Of a stretch of 64,000 bases of DNA, positions 11,019 through 20,600 are shown piece after piece. A program made the translations under genes and the position numbers. Position 1 is the stretch's first letter. Each line of letters opens with the position of its first letter. Source of the DNA: Diplonema papillatum (taxonomy: Eukaryota > Euglenozoa > Diplonemea > Diplonemida > Diplonemidae); assembly GCA_030068145.1 (NCBI GenBank), contig JAPJBO010000002.1:620001-684000 (forward strand), written 5' to 3'. Below the pieces are notes generated by a model, which had not been told where the DNA came from, did no database searches, and worked only from the letters and a program-made list of their open reading frames with translations.

Positions 11019-11693
11019 GAACTGTTGCTCCTGCAGCTGCTGCTGCTGCTGCTGCGGGTTGTGCGCCGGCAAACTGGCCGCCATGGGGCTGGTTTGCGTG
11101 TGCACGAGGGCGCGCGGGGAGGTCATGACGGCGGTGTGAGTCTTTTGGACGACTTGGGCGGGGGGCGCGGCTTCAGCGGGGGCCGGCTGCTTCGCCGGTT
11201 GGCGGTCGGCCTGCTCGTCCTTCCGCGGGCTTGATTTCGACACCGTCCGCCGGCTCGCCTTCGCGGGTTTGTCCCTGCTAGGTTTCCGCGCGGCTGACTG
11301 CTGGCTGCTTTGGTTCAGGTACCTCGGGAGGGCCCCTCTGCCGGATGTCTTCGCCTTTGCCTTCCATTTCTGCGAGTCTGCTGAGAGCTGGCGGTTGGTT
11401 CGCTTGAGGCCGTCGACTTGCGCTTGCATTTCCTTTATGTAGGCTTCGGTGCCTTTGTCCTTCGCAAAGAACTCGGCGGGGATCGACTCGAGCGCGGTTT
11501 TCTCGCCCTTGACGAGGTTAACCACCTTCGCGTACTGAAGGCGGGTCTCGCGGTTCTCGTCGGTCAGCGCGCGCCTGTCCTCCTTCACCGCGAGCAGCTC
11601 CTCCTTCAGCCGCAGGAGCTCGTCTTGCAGCTGCTTCTCCGCAGAGAACTCGGGGTCCCGCGGCCGCCCGCCACCGGGGTGAACGCGCTTCAT
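2624..11693 (-). CDS. RPGRIP1L: RPGRIP1L-like ciliary transition-zone protein (4 exons)
   Basis: The spliced product is about 1107 residues (human RPGRIP1L is about 1300). The exons are 11693-10588, 8498-7826, 6779-5888 and 3276-2624, and all splice phases agree. Residues 1-90 and 310-740 are coiled coil, separated by a proline- and polyglutamine-rich linker. A C2 domain at about 785-890 has the FCxATLDFFAFDT type of start typical of the RPGRIP1 family, and a second at about 940-1060 contains the NPTF...FPLSL...LVLFDD...VGSANLSL pattern of the family's C2-C domain. The GFLEVRFALKR segment matches the linker that follows the first C2 in the family. Known members sit at the transition zone and help gate protein entry into cilia; that role here is inferred. 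No C-terminal RPGR-interacting domain is seen, so the protein is either short or continues elsewhere. Confidence 0.8.
3279..5127. repeat. 34-bp minisatellite, about 54 copies, inside an intron
   Basis: The unit reads GGTAATGGTGATGGGTGGGC followed by GGTGTGTGTATGTG. Nearly all copies are identical; one near 3398 has TATTATTGG in place of TAATGG. The array occupies most of intron 3 of the RPGRIP1L-like gene and abuts its 3' splice site. A 34-bp period cycles through three frames, so the long antisense open frame rich in THRPPITITH is an artefact. Confidence 0.97.
5128..5887. other. Remainder of RPGRIP1L-like intron 3 with a perfect hairpin
   Basis: The stretch is non-coding. At 5560-5587 TTTACACGCAAGC is followed by two bases and its exact reverse complement, a 13-bp stem with almost no loop. 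I see no other feature. Confidence 0.6.
5888..6779 (-). CDS. RPGRIP1L-like exon 3 (coiled coil and first C2)
   Basis: The acceptor GCACAG lies at 6781-6780. Codons 1-180 of the exon are coiled coil; from about codon 195 comes the first C2 domain (NILQVSFG, then CLATLDFFAFDT, then HFVFRLEETD, then VQLLDAD). The donor GTAAGA at 5887 gives phase 1. Reading past it would add a short tail and stop at 5811. Confidence 0.8.
6841..7230. repeat. Module B-prime tandem array in intron 2
   Basis: About six copies of a 55-75 bp unit: TTTGCTGGTGCAATTTG, an optional ACCTGTGCGCGTTCAGGTT, AAACCGCTGCCAA, then TTCCTTTTTAG. The optional segment is present in some copies and missing in others. A single relative at 44185-44240 is followed directly by module D. 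Confidence 0.85.
7241..7800. repeat. Module B tandem array (three copies, about 180 bp) in intron 2
   Basis: Each copy has TTTGTTTGTGCG, an inverted pair GGTTGATC...GATCAACC around CAGGTAAGGAATTCTG, then AAAACACGCTG and CTTTTTAGCCTGC. A dispersed copy lies at 36639-36762 and a partial one at 14865-14940. The arms could form a stem of about 60 nt. Confidence 0.85.
7826..8498 (-). CDS. RPGRIP1L-like exon 2
   Basis: The acceptor ACACAG is at 8500-8499. The exon opens with one base completing an Arg codon, then DISYRERDMLLEERD. It is coiled coil throughout, about 224 codons, and ends QLER at a phase-0 donor GTGTGT at 7825. The reading continues straight into exon 3 VAKERDSL. Confidence 0.8.
8690..9003. 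repeat. Family F, copy 1
   Basis: This is the inverse of 58461-58590 and 58770-58897 in the same order; the 58-kb copy has about 180 bp more in the middle. Shared words include CACTTGTCACTTTCA, CTCTCCGAAGGGT and ACTTGTCGCCAA. A TG microsatellite ends this copy (8990-9003), matching the CA tract that begins the other. It lies within intron 1 of the RPGRIP1L-like gene. Confidence 0.8.
9306..9361 (+). repeat. Module D copy
   Basis: CTTTTTAG followed by AGTGCAAGTTCGCTTAGG, GATCCGG and a CTCCGGGTGACC ending. It is one of about twelve module D copies in the window. Confidence 0.8.
9475..10191 (+). other. Possible coding remnant inside intron 1
   Basis: All three plus frames contain protein-like stretches that do not join: NTCTINVQVDYDRESG near 9675-9740, CVVLRMKELCGHH near 9755, and an alanine-rich run at 9882-10100 that ends at a strong donor-like TTG/GTGAGT near 10094. 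This could be exons of a nested plus-strand gene or a decayed mobile-element gene. No domain is recognisable and the frame changes are not resolved. Confidence 0.2.
10356..10570 (+). repeat. Module C copy
   Basis: Runs from AATACTCGAGGCGCTGCC through GAAGGAGGCTAGAGGGGGAG, ACGCCCGCCACT and CTCGAGTATTTCCTAC to AACAGGTGCGTATAC. It matches copies at 51705-51920 and 56668-56838 almost end to end. Confidence 0.85.
10588..11693 (-). CDS. RPGRIP1L-like exon 1
   Basis: Starts at ATG 11693 (MKRVHPGG) and encodes residues 1-368 plus two bases. It holds a coiled coil, a basic Ser/Lys linker, a Q-rich tract broken by L, E and R, and a second coiled coil ending ATKN. The donor is CAG/GTGAGG at 10587, which removes the stop codon that would otherwise follow immediately. 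Confidence 0.8.
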
Positions 11694-12160
11694 GGTGGAA
11701 GCCCCACCTTCCCTCCGACAGCCCCCTTGCCTTTATAGACTGTTCGAGCTGTTCGAATGCTAAGCAACCCTCGCTGTTCTGTCTTTCTTTCGTTTTGTTC
11801 TTTTGTTCGTGCCTTAGTACTTGTGGGAATACTGACACGAAGTGCGATTGCTTGCTGGAAGACTTGTTCAGGTGAACTGATAGGGAAACACTCCTCGAAC
11901 AGCCTAGGTGTCCTCCCCACTCACACCCCACGTGCGGACAAGATCCCTCACCTAGTATTGCATCCACGAAGAGCGCCGACTCTCCCGGCTGCCGTCGTAT
12001 TTGCTCTGCAGTCCGGCCGTGCGACCAACACCGCTACTGCTAGCCTGCCTGGTCAACTTTTTCCTTCCGGTTCCCGAAGGAGCGCTTGGTGGTGGGATCG
12101 CGATTGGTGCCTTCGACGTTTTGTTTGTTTGTGAAGTCAGCTCAGGTGCGTGCTTGTGGC
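11694..12160. other. Upstream region of the RPGRIP1L-like gene
   Basis: No gene or shared repeat is visible. It may contain the promoter and 5' untranslated region, but I see no TATA box or initiator that I would trust. Confidence 0.3.
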
Positions 12161-12164
12161 GATC

Positions 12165-12312
12165 GGTGGGGTTTTGTTGAACGATTACGCCCGCCACTAA
12201 ACCCAGATTTACCTGTGTTTCGTGTGGGCTACAGCACATTTACCTCCTTTGATCTTTTGCAGCTGGCAGCCTCCTCAAGTATTTCCTACAAAGCAGGTGC
12301 TTATACAAAAAA
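12165..12312 (+). repeat. Module C copy (3' part)
   Basis: Starts at GTTGAACGATTACGCCCGCC and ends CTACAAAGCAGGTGCTTATAC, like the 3' two thirds of the copies at 10.4 and 51.8 kb. Confidence 0.8.
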
Positions 12313-12426
12313 GAAATGTTTGCGATATCGCATCTTTGAGCTAGTACTTGATCACGTGCATTATTAGCCAAGTGGTCCACTCGGTTTGCCTTTCCGCTGG
12401 GCTTTTATTTCGCCCTGACCGGGTTT

Positions 12427-12560
12427 CGTGAAGGCGGGGGTCGAATAATAGCGGTTATTTGACACACGTCTGGTTGTCTAAAAACACTACCACTATCCGA
12501 TCCTGCTACTGTTCGGCTACCCGGAACTTTTTTTAGTATTCGACAAATCGAATAAACCGA
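12427..12560 (-). mobile_element. MITE-like element, diverged copy of 50625-50787
   Basis: In reverse orientation it shares TAGTATTCGAC, GGTAGTGTTTTTA, CAACCAGACGTGTGTCAAATA and the GTCGAATAATA ends with the intact element at 50.6 kb. Confidence 0.65.
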
Positions 12561-12784
12561 AGAATGCTGCCAACGGTGCCGAAGAGTCGAAGGGCCGGCG
12601 CGGAAGGAAAACACGGACGATACGAGAGTAGGTGAAGACGGAGAGGTATATCACCTCGGAAGAGGGAACGATATGTTTTGCGTTCCCAACCCCACACCCT
12701 CCCCCCTGGCATCTTGTTAAGAACCATCCATCCATCCATCCATCAGCCAAAGCGGAGAGAAAAAGCGTTCTTCTGTGTGCCACA

Positions 12785-12892
12785 CGGTGGAGTCCAGCCT
12801 CAGAAGCTGGAGTTGAAGCTCGAGTAAAAAAGCAGGTGTCAGCGACTCACACTCTCTTTAACTCAGCTTCTGAGGCTGGACTTCACTGTGCA
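12785..12892. mobile_element. Short MITE with near-perfect 28-bp inverted ends
   Basis: The left end GTGGAGTCCAGCCTCAGAAG, continuing CTGGAGTTGAAG, pairs with the right end CTTTAACTCAGCTTCTGAGG, continuing CTGGACTTCAC. Only a few bases differ over about 30. The whole element is about 108 bp. Relatives lie at 57305-57470 and, less complete, around 43420-43985. Confidence 0.75.
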
Positions 12893-13059
12893 TTCGCGAG
12901 TCGACTGAAGCGACTTGGCCAAGAAGACCACCAGCAACAACCTTTTGCAGCAGCGGTTATCGGGCATCGAAGTGACACCCTACCATTATGCTTAAGAAAG
13001 AACTGCGGACGATGCTCCATAAGTCTCTGATATTCCCCGGTTGTCGACCTGAAACCGCT

Positions 13060-13320
13060 AACGCGGGCTAACAGAAGCGCAAGCGCGCATGGTACCGCCA
13101 CGCGTTACTCGATACACCCGACGACCCAAGCTTTCCAGCCCTGCCGGAAAAGCCCGTTGGAGGCCCGCGATAGAGGTTTTGTCTCGCTTGAAAAGACGCC
13201 TCGCATCCTTCAACACCCAGGAGCCTCGTCGGATTCAGATCCCCGTCAAAGTCTTAACTGAATAAACCACAGCTACAGCTACTCTAATCAAAACCGATGG
13301 TTGGCTTGCGCTAAATGACC
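13060..13320. repeat. Dispersed repeat, relative of 28080-28330
   Basis: Shares GAGCCTCG, ATTCAGATCCCCG, AAGTCTTAA, ACCACAGCTAC and TAATCAAAACCGAT-like words, in order, with the 28-kb block. No coding capacity is evident. Confidence 0.5.
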
Positions 13321-13506
13321 CCCAGGTGACCCCCTCCCGTCTCCTTCCTTTTGCTATACTGCCGCGAGCAAGTGGATCCGGGACACGTCGGGACGGGTCT
13401 CGGCAGGAACGTATACCAATTTTCGTGCTGCTGCTCCCGCAAGCACGAGCCGTAGTAGTAAGCTGGTTGATTTTCTTTTTTATTTCCCCCTAGCAAGCCG
13501 CAGTGG

Positions 13507-13770
13507 TACCAGGGAAAGCCTGCTACACGGGAGCCAAGCTTCACGTGTTCGGCGGTACTGCAGAGCCACGGGCCTACAGGTCAAGTGGCTACCGATTTCC
13601 CAAACTAAAGCATCAAGGCGTGGCGCAACTTGGGGCTTGGCGCTCGCTGAACACAAGCTCGTCGAGACGGTCAGCCACAGGGCAAAGCGGACGGGGTTGT
13701 GGCACTGTGCTGCCTCCGACTCAAGCCTTGCAAGCTGTGGTTGACCGTCACGTTCCTGGACCAGGAGCGG
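13507..13770 (+). repeat. Family A copy 1
   Basis: A unit of about 260 bp from ACCAGGGAAAGCCTGCTACA to CGTTCCTGGACCAGGAGCGG, followed by a T/C-rich tail. It is one of five copies (the others are at 13966, 26299, 28631 and 31729). Confidence 0.9.
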
Positions 13771-13965
13771 CATTTTTTCTTTTTCTGCTCGTCTTCTTTC
13801 TTTCCAAGCAGGATCTCTGCGCTCAGCCGACACTCCTGTGAACACAGAGCGATGGCTGGGGGAGACACTCTTTTCCCAAACGCAAGCACTGGCCCAGTCC
13901 AGTCAAAAAAGTGGGTTCATGAAAGCAAGGGACTGGGTGGTTTGTGCTTTTTTCTTCTTTTTAGG

Positions 13966-14225
13966 TACCAGGGAAAGCCTGCTACACGGGAGCCAATCTT
14001 CACGTGTTCGGCGGTACTGCAGAGCCACGGGCCTACGGGTCAAGTGGCTACCGATTTCCCAAACTAAAGCATCAAGGCGTGGCGCACCTTGGGGCTTGGC
14101 GCTCGCGCTCGTCGAGACGGTCAGCCGCAGGGCAGAGCGGACGGGGTTGTAGCACTGTGCTGCCTCCGACTCAAGCTTTGCAAACTGTGTGGTTGACCGT
14201 CACGTTCCTGGACCAGGAGCGGCCT
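13966..14225 (+). repeat. Family A copy 2
   Basis: Same unit as at 13507 in the same orientation, lacking the short GAACACAA segment before CTCGTCGAGACGG. It is followed by a long CTTTTT-type tail and then module D. Confidence 0.9.
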
Positions 14226-14266
14226 TTTTCTTTTTCCTTTCCTTTTTTTTTCTTCTTCTTCTTCTT

Positions 14267-14325
14267 TTTAGAGCTGAAGTTTCGCTTGAGAAAACGGGAT
14301 GTTAGAACCTCCGGGTGACCTTCGT
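14267..14325 (+). repeat. Module D copy (diverged)
   Basis: CTTTTTAG then AGCTGAAGTTTCGCTTGAG, and ending CCTCCGGGTGACC. An AG microsatellite lies just downstream at about 14428-14447. Confidence 0.65.
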
Positions 14326-14816
14326 CAAGTTCTCTTGCGCGGTCGACAACTTCTTAGTGTAGCTTGTTTTTCTTGTCGGTAGCTTCGAGGGGCGGCGAGC
14401 AAGCTTTTCAATCGGAAATAATGTATAGAGAGAGAGAGAGAGAGACGAGTTAGAGTGCAGGGACCATCTCTCCGAGGAGTATCCGGTCGCCCCACTACTA
14501 TCCCGTACTACTACGGCGGGCGCAAGTCGTTGCGCCGTGGGCGCGGAGCGAGCCGTGGCCCTGTCAAAGATGATTGTTGCACCGATGGTGGCGCAGCCGG
14601 GGGCGTTCTGACTGGCGGACGAGACCGCCTGGCAGGCGTGTGTTGGCACGTTGTTTCGCGGGCTCTCCTCCTTTTGGCAATAGCCCGCCCTATGGCGGCG
14701 GCTAGCATCTTGACAGAGATGTTGCCCCCCCAGGCGATGTATATGGAGCTGGTCGGCAAAACCCGCAGGGTACTATTCAAAGCAGTGGCCCTTGTTGACG
14801 ACTGCTCAGCCAGTGC

Positions 14817-14940
14817 TGATTTTGCAACTGGCGGCATTCTCGAGGGCTTTCCTGCGAAGCAGGTGCGTATTCAAAAAAGACAGGCACTCGGTTTTGTTTG
14901 TGCGTGCCGGTTGATCGTTTGCCACTTGCCCCTGCTGGGT
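14817..14940 (+). repeat. Module C joined directly to module B
   Basis: The 3' end of C (TTTGCAACTGGCGGC, then CTTTCCTGCGAAGCAG) runs straight into GTGCGTATTCAAAAAAGACA and GTTTGTGCGTGCCGGTTGATC of module B. This is the evidence that C and B belong to one longer unit. Confidence 0.75.
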
Positions 14941-15274
14941 TCGCGCATGGCTGTGGTTTAGGTGCCCCGGGACACAGCCCGGCCGCCTGTGACTCCCGCG
15001 GTGGAGTTTTCTTGTTTGTTTCCGGCATTCCGGACTTCGGGCGCGACAAAAAACGAAGCGACAACCTGCGTGTACGCGTTGGACAAACGCAACCATTTTC
15101 CTGCACCGAGTAAGATGATTACGTTTAGCGCGTGGACCTTCAGCAGCTGAGGTCGGTTCAGCCGGTCTTCGACAATGCGCTTTTTCTCTGCAGCCGAGTC
15201 CCCTTCTTCCCCCGGCAGGGTGGCGACGATCGTTACTTTGGGACATAGTGTCCACGGGGCAAACGGGATACACT

Positions 15275-15310
15275 CGTGTTAGGCTCCTTGATCCGTGTTT
15301 CAAGACGGGT
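15275..15310 (-). rRNA. LSU rRNA fragment
   Basis: On the minus strand this reads ACCCGTCTTGAAACACGG, then ATCAAGGAGCCTAACACG, which matches a universally conserved LSU rRNA segment with two differences in 36. Neighbouring sequence diverges quickly, so it is a captured or decayed rDNA piece. A related block lies at 62010-62110. Confidence 0.6.
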
Positions 15311-16325
15311 AGCAGAATCGCTGTGTCCGACATGAGCCTGCGAGCTTTTAACCACGTCAGGCCAGCGGGAGCAAGGACGTGGTCCGAAGACGCCGACACT
15401 TACCCTTCGCTGACGATGTCGCGGGTCACCTCCTCAACTCATTCCTATCCTCGACCGTTCCGGCCTGAGTCGTGGCTGGTGAGTGCTTCGTTCGAGCAAG
15501 TTGTTTCCAAGAGCAATCCACGCCTTGGAAGCGTAAGCCTCACGAGACGAGACGAATCGGGAAATCGTCAGTCGCACACGTTTAAGACATATTGATCGGA
15601 AACATTCACCCTTGCCGTTCGAACGCTTTGCTACCGCCGCTGACGCAATCAAAGCTCGAGGACGAGGGACGCGGCCGGTTCGACTGAATCCCAAGAGCAA
15701 TCAACAAGCTCTCAGGCCGCGCTTTGGAAAGACTTCGTTTGCTTGGTGTATTAAAAGATTTACTTCCTATTCAGGGTGGACGGGGCCACCGAATCTAAAA
15801 AAAAAGATTCCAGGATCGCATGGGGGACGCAAAAGGAGGGGATGCAAAGAGAAAAGAAAGAAAATATTAGAGGTGCAGTGGTACAGATGAAGATCCCACC
15901 GGTGTGCGGCGCTGGGGGAAGGAGGGCATGCGGATGCAGCGAGCAGTTGTCCGTCTACGGGAGAGGGTCACCCAACGCACAACACGTGTGCGGGAGTGGA
16001 AGAGTGGTTGAATTTAATCACTTGACAGCTGCTGTCGTCAAAAGACTTGAAAACTAGGTTTCTCCGCGGCGCAAAGAGGATATCACTCCCGGACGAAGCT
16101 GCGTGTCTCCACCGGGACTGTGCGTTGCACTGCCAGGTCTGCAAGAGCGTACTGGCAGCGCAGACCAAAGCAGTCCTCTTTCCCTGAGTGCCTGAAAGTG
16201 CCCATATCAAACGCCCTGCGACGATTGCTATGTCTTTGCCGCGGGGCGTCTTTCTCCAGCGAGGGCGGTCTTTTTGTTCTCTTCTCTCTTCTTTCTTCTT
16301 CAAATGGCTCAATCTAGTTCCGTGT
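15311..16325. other. Gene-free stretch
   Basis: Contains a short direct similarity (CCAAGAGCAATC at about 15508 and 15692) and an A-run near 15799. No gene or RNA is recognised. Confidence 0.4.
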
Positions 16326-16706
16326 CTACTGAACAGCTGACATGCTCGTCTCTAGCGCTATTATTTGTGTGTGGTTCAGAAGTCTCGGTTGACGGAACAG
16401 GGATGAGATGCTTGTCTTCCCCCCCCCTTTCTCGATTGAAGTGGTTGTAGGAAAGAGGCATCGCAGAACTCCCTTGAGGGCATGCAGTGCAGTAACTACA
16501 CTCTGCCTCACCGCGTCGTTTTCAACCCCCACCCGCTTGCCAAGCCCCACTGCGCCGAAGCCTCTGAGGCTGGTGGGTGTTGACACGCGGGGGTAGAACG
16601 TAGAAATCACATCGTTTTTGGAGTGCCCTGTCCCCTTGGCGTCGTCTATGATCTCGCGCGTCAAAATGTACATTTCGTTCACCGGGGGGGGAGATTCGGT
16701 GGTCAT
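16326..16706 (-). CDS. Hypothetical protein, 126 residues
   Basis: An open frame from ATG at 16706 with a balanced, globular-looking composition (MTTESPPPVNEMYILTREII at the start, then DDAKGTGHSKNDV). No domain is recognised. It may be a single exon. No repeat or low-complexity bias explains it, but there is also no homologous copy in the window to test constraint. Confidence 0.28.
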   Translation of the reverse strand: MTTESPPPVNEMYILTREIIDDAKGTGHSKNDVISTFYPRVSTPTSLRGFGAVGLGKRVGVENDAVRQSVVTALHALKGVLRCLFPTTTSIEKGGGKTSISSLFRQPRLLNHTQIIALETSMSAVQ

Positions 16707-17302
16707 TCTTTTTCGTGAAGGTAGAAGAGAAGAAGGAAGACGGCTCAACTGTAAAGTTGGTTGGGACACAGCAGAACGACAGTAAAAATAGAGCTCGTCA
16801 CTCGCGCAATCGCGGTTGGACACAAAACCTATGATGATGATGTGAAGACAGAGTTGTTTTTAGCTGAACGCGCGCCTGATCGTTTTTACATACAATTGGA
16901 TTCAGGACGCAAGTGAAAACGCCACGGGTTTGCGGTGACGAGCTTCTCATTTCCTCCAACATTTCGTGTTTGGTAAAAACAAAAGAAAGAGAAAGAGAGA
17001 CCGAGGAAGAGAACACACCAGAACTGATCAAAGGGTGTGGGCCTCCTGGTAGCCACACTCTTACAGTCCCAAAGCCTTCCACTTCCTGTGCTCTCGTAGT
17101 CGCCGCGCGAGAGAGAAAGAGAACGAACAAGTCTAAAGGGTGCGTGGTGAAAGAGAGAGACCGAACGCGACAAGAAATGAACCGAACGATGAGACGGCTT
17201 GGATGACAACATGTGGCTGGCGCAGGGCAACGTACCATTTAGTGGCACGCAGTCTAGAGGTGCGTGGAGAGTCAGACGCTGCAACAAACCCCACCGGCTC
17301 AA

Positions 17303-17626
17303 ACGTGCACATTTTGCGCGCGTTGAAATTCCTCGCTCAGCCGCTCCACTTCGGCCCTCGGACGCGCGTTCTGCATGGTTATGCTGCTTCAACGCAACGT
17401 GCAGCTCGTCCTGGATAGCCACCAACTCAAACCCAAGCCGGGCTGCCTCTTGCACCAGACCTTCCGACGCACGCTCCGCTTGGTCCCGTTGCAGCGAGAC
17501 GATTTCGAGATCGCTATGCAGCAGTTCGATGCGGGAGTCGGCGTCCGACCCGCGCGTGCTCCGCCATGAGCAGCTCCGCGGCCGCTTCTTCGGCAAGATC
17601 CTTCTGCTGGGAGACGTGCTCGAGGC
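17303..17626 (-). pseudogene. Broken tandem duplicate of the giant coiled-coil gene's 3' end
   Basis: The copy begins immediately after the stop codon of the giant gene. It repeats LEHVSQQKDLAEEAAAELL, then SDADSRIELLHSDLEIVSLQ, then QAERASEG, and ends in V-stop like the parent. A two-base deletion near 17548 breaks the frame, and QRDQAER has become QHNHAER in one place. Confidence 0.8.
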
Positions 17627-20600
17627 TCACACGTTCACACGTTGCGCTTGCAATTTCTCGCTCAGGCGCTCCACTTCGAGAAGCAAGCCTTCGGACGCGC
17701 GTTCTGCTTGGTCACGCTGCTCCAACGCAACGTGCAGCTCGTCCTGTATAGCCTCCAGCTCAACCCCAAGCCGGGCTGCCTCTTGCGCCAGACTTTCCGA
17801 GGCTCGCTCCGCTTGGTCTCGTTGCAGCGAGACGATTTCGAGATCGCTCTGCAGCAGTTCGATGCGGGAGTCGGCGTCCGATCCGCGGGTGTGCTCCGTC
17901 ATGAGCAGCTCCGCGGCCGCTTCTTCGGCGAGCTCCTTCTGCCGGGAGACGTGCTCGAGGCGGGCGGTCAAGCGCTGCACTTCTTCCATCATCTCTTCGG
18001 ACGCCCGCTCGGCCTGGTCGCGCTGCTGGAGCACCACCTCAAAGTCCTGCCGGAGGGACGAGTCGAGGCCGATGCACGCCGAGTCGTAGTTTTCCTGCAG
18101 GAAGCTGACCGGCGACGGCGGCCGCAGCGGGGACCCCGGCTTGTTCCCAAGCTTGTGCATCTCGGCCAGCAGCTCCTCGGACGCGCGCTCCGCTTGGTCG
18201 CGCTGCTGCGTGACGACGTCCAGCTTCTGCCGGATTTTGGCGATGAGCGCCGTGTTGCTCGCGGACTGGGTCTCGAGCGTGCGGAGGTAATCGATCTCGC
18301 TCAAGAGATCGTCGGACGCGCGCTCGGCCTCGTCCTTTTGCTCGGCGATCGCGTCGAAGTCGCGTCTGAGGTTCTCCAGGCGGGCGACCAGCTCCATCGC
18401 ACTCTCCCCCTCCTCGATGGGTGCTGCCATTTCGAGGGTTTGGCGAAGAAGCTCTTCGGACGCGCGCTCGGCTTGGTCGCGCTGCTGGGTGACGACTTCC
18501 AGGCGCTCGCGCAGTTCCGCGACGACGCGCTCGCTCTCGCCGTCACCGCCGCGGGCCATGAGTCCCTCGGCCGCCCGCTCCGCCTGGTCCCTCTGCCGCG
18601 AAACCACGTCGAGCTCCTCCTGCAGCGCCTTCACGCTCTCCCCGGCGGCGTCGACCGTCCGCTGGAGGCAAAGCTCGCCGGACGCGGCGGCCCCAAGCAG
18701 CCCCTCGTCGTCCCGCCGTGCAGCGGCTGCGTCCTGCAGCGCCTGGACCTTCGCCAGCAGCTCCGCAAGCCGTGGGTCCGCCCCGTCGTCGGTTGCACCC
18801 GCGAGCGAGGTGAGGGTTTGCTGCAGGAGGTCCTCCGACAGACGCTCGGCCTGGTCGCGTTGCCTCCGGGTGGCGGCGAGTTCCGCGTATAGGGAGGCGA
18901 CCCGCTCGGCTTCGGCGCAGTTGGGCGTGCGGTCGACCGCGGGCTTCTCTCCGGCGGCGGCGGCGGGGGTCGAGAATTTGACGGTCGTGTCGCGGTGGCG
19001 CGAGACGCACTCGATCTCGCCCTCGAGCTGCGCGATGCGGGCCTGCATGTCCGCCTGCCGGGCCATCGCGACCGTGTGCTGCAGGGTCTCCATGTTGTGC
19101 ACCTCGTGCATGAGGTCTTCGGACATCCGCTCGGCCTGGTCGCGCTGGAGCGTGACGACGGCGAGCGCGGACTTCAGCGCGAACACGTTCTCCGTCTCGT
19201 CTTCCTTCTGCCACCCGCCCTCGCTGAAGGTGATCGTCTCCTGCAAATCCTCCGGCGCACGTTCGACCCGGGCTCGTTGGTCCACCAGGTGCCCTATTTT
19301 TTCCTGCAGGCGGTGGACGTCGCCGAGGAGCCGTTCTGAGACGCCTTCGGCTTGGTCGCGCTGCCGCACCACGATCTCGAGCTCGCCCTGCAGCGCCGCG
19401 ATCGGCCCAAGGTCCGCCGCCGCGGCGTCGATGTCCTGCAGCAGGGTTTCGGACACCCGCTCGGCTTGGTCGCGCTGGCGGGCGACTACGTCGAGCTCCC
19501 TTTCGAGCTTCTCCGCCTGCCCGCGCCACTCGGCGACCAGCGCGTCGTCGGCCGGCGGCGCCGCAATCGCACTCTCCGCGAGCCTCTCGGCCTGGTCACG
19601 CTGCCGCATCACGATTTCGAGCTCGGACTCCAGCCTTTGCACCTCGCCTTGCAAGCTGCCGTCCTGGGCGTCGGCAGCCACCGCGCTCCCGGCAAGCCGC
19701 TCGGCCTGGTCGCGCTGGCGGATGGCAACTTCGAGCTCGGTCTCCAGGATTTGCACCCGACTTCGTAGCTTGCTGGCGTCGTCGTCGCTCGAAGTTGGGT
19801 GTACCAATGACAGCACGGTGTCGGCGATCGCGCTCTCGGCGAGTCGCTCGGCTTGGTCGCGCTGGCGCGCCACGACTTCGAGCTCGGACTCTAGCCTCTG
19901 CACCTCGCTTCGCAGGTTGCTGCCGCCATCGTCGTGCGAAGTCGGGTGCTCCAATGACAACACGGTGTCGGCGATCGCGCTCTCGGCGAGCCTCTCGGCC
20001 TGGTCGCGCTGGCGCACGACGACTTCGAGCTCGCCTCGCAGCTTTTGCACCTGCGACCGCCACTCGGTCGCCTGCTGGTCCCTGTCGGAAAGGGTCGGTG
20101 ACGCGATGGGGGACGGCAGGTCCCGCGACCGTTCGGGCGACGACGGCTCGTAGGTGATCGCGCTGTCGGCGAGTCTTTCCGCCTGGTCGCGCTGGTTGAG
20201 GACGACGTCGAATTCGAGCTTCAACGTGGCGTACCGCGATTCCCAGTCGCCGGCGGTGATCTCGTGGAGCTGGACGTGCAGCTTGTCGATCTCTGCAAGC
20301 AGGGTCTCCGACGCGCGCTCCGCCTGGTCACGCTGCTCGGCCGCCTCGTCGAAGCTCTTGATGAGGGCCCGGTGCGCCTTCGCCTCCGAGTTCCACCCGT
20401 CCGTCACCCGCACCACCTCCTCCAGCAGCGCTGCGGACGCTCTCTCCGCTTGGTCGCGCTGTTCGGTGACCACCTCGAGCTGGTCCTTCCGCAAGACTTG
20501 GTACCTCGTGAAAAAGTCCGGGTCCCTCGTCAGGTCGCGAACCCGGTCCCTCAGGGCGTCCACCTCCAGCACCGCGGCCGCCGCCGCCTTCTCCGCCTGC

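Noticed and set aside
17627..17660. Joining the giant ORF and the RPGRIP1L-like gene as one gene
   Set aside because: A donor-like GTGTGAGC exists at the stop, but the RPGRIP1L-like first exon has its own ATG and no matching acceptor was identified.
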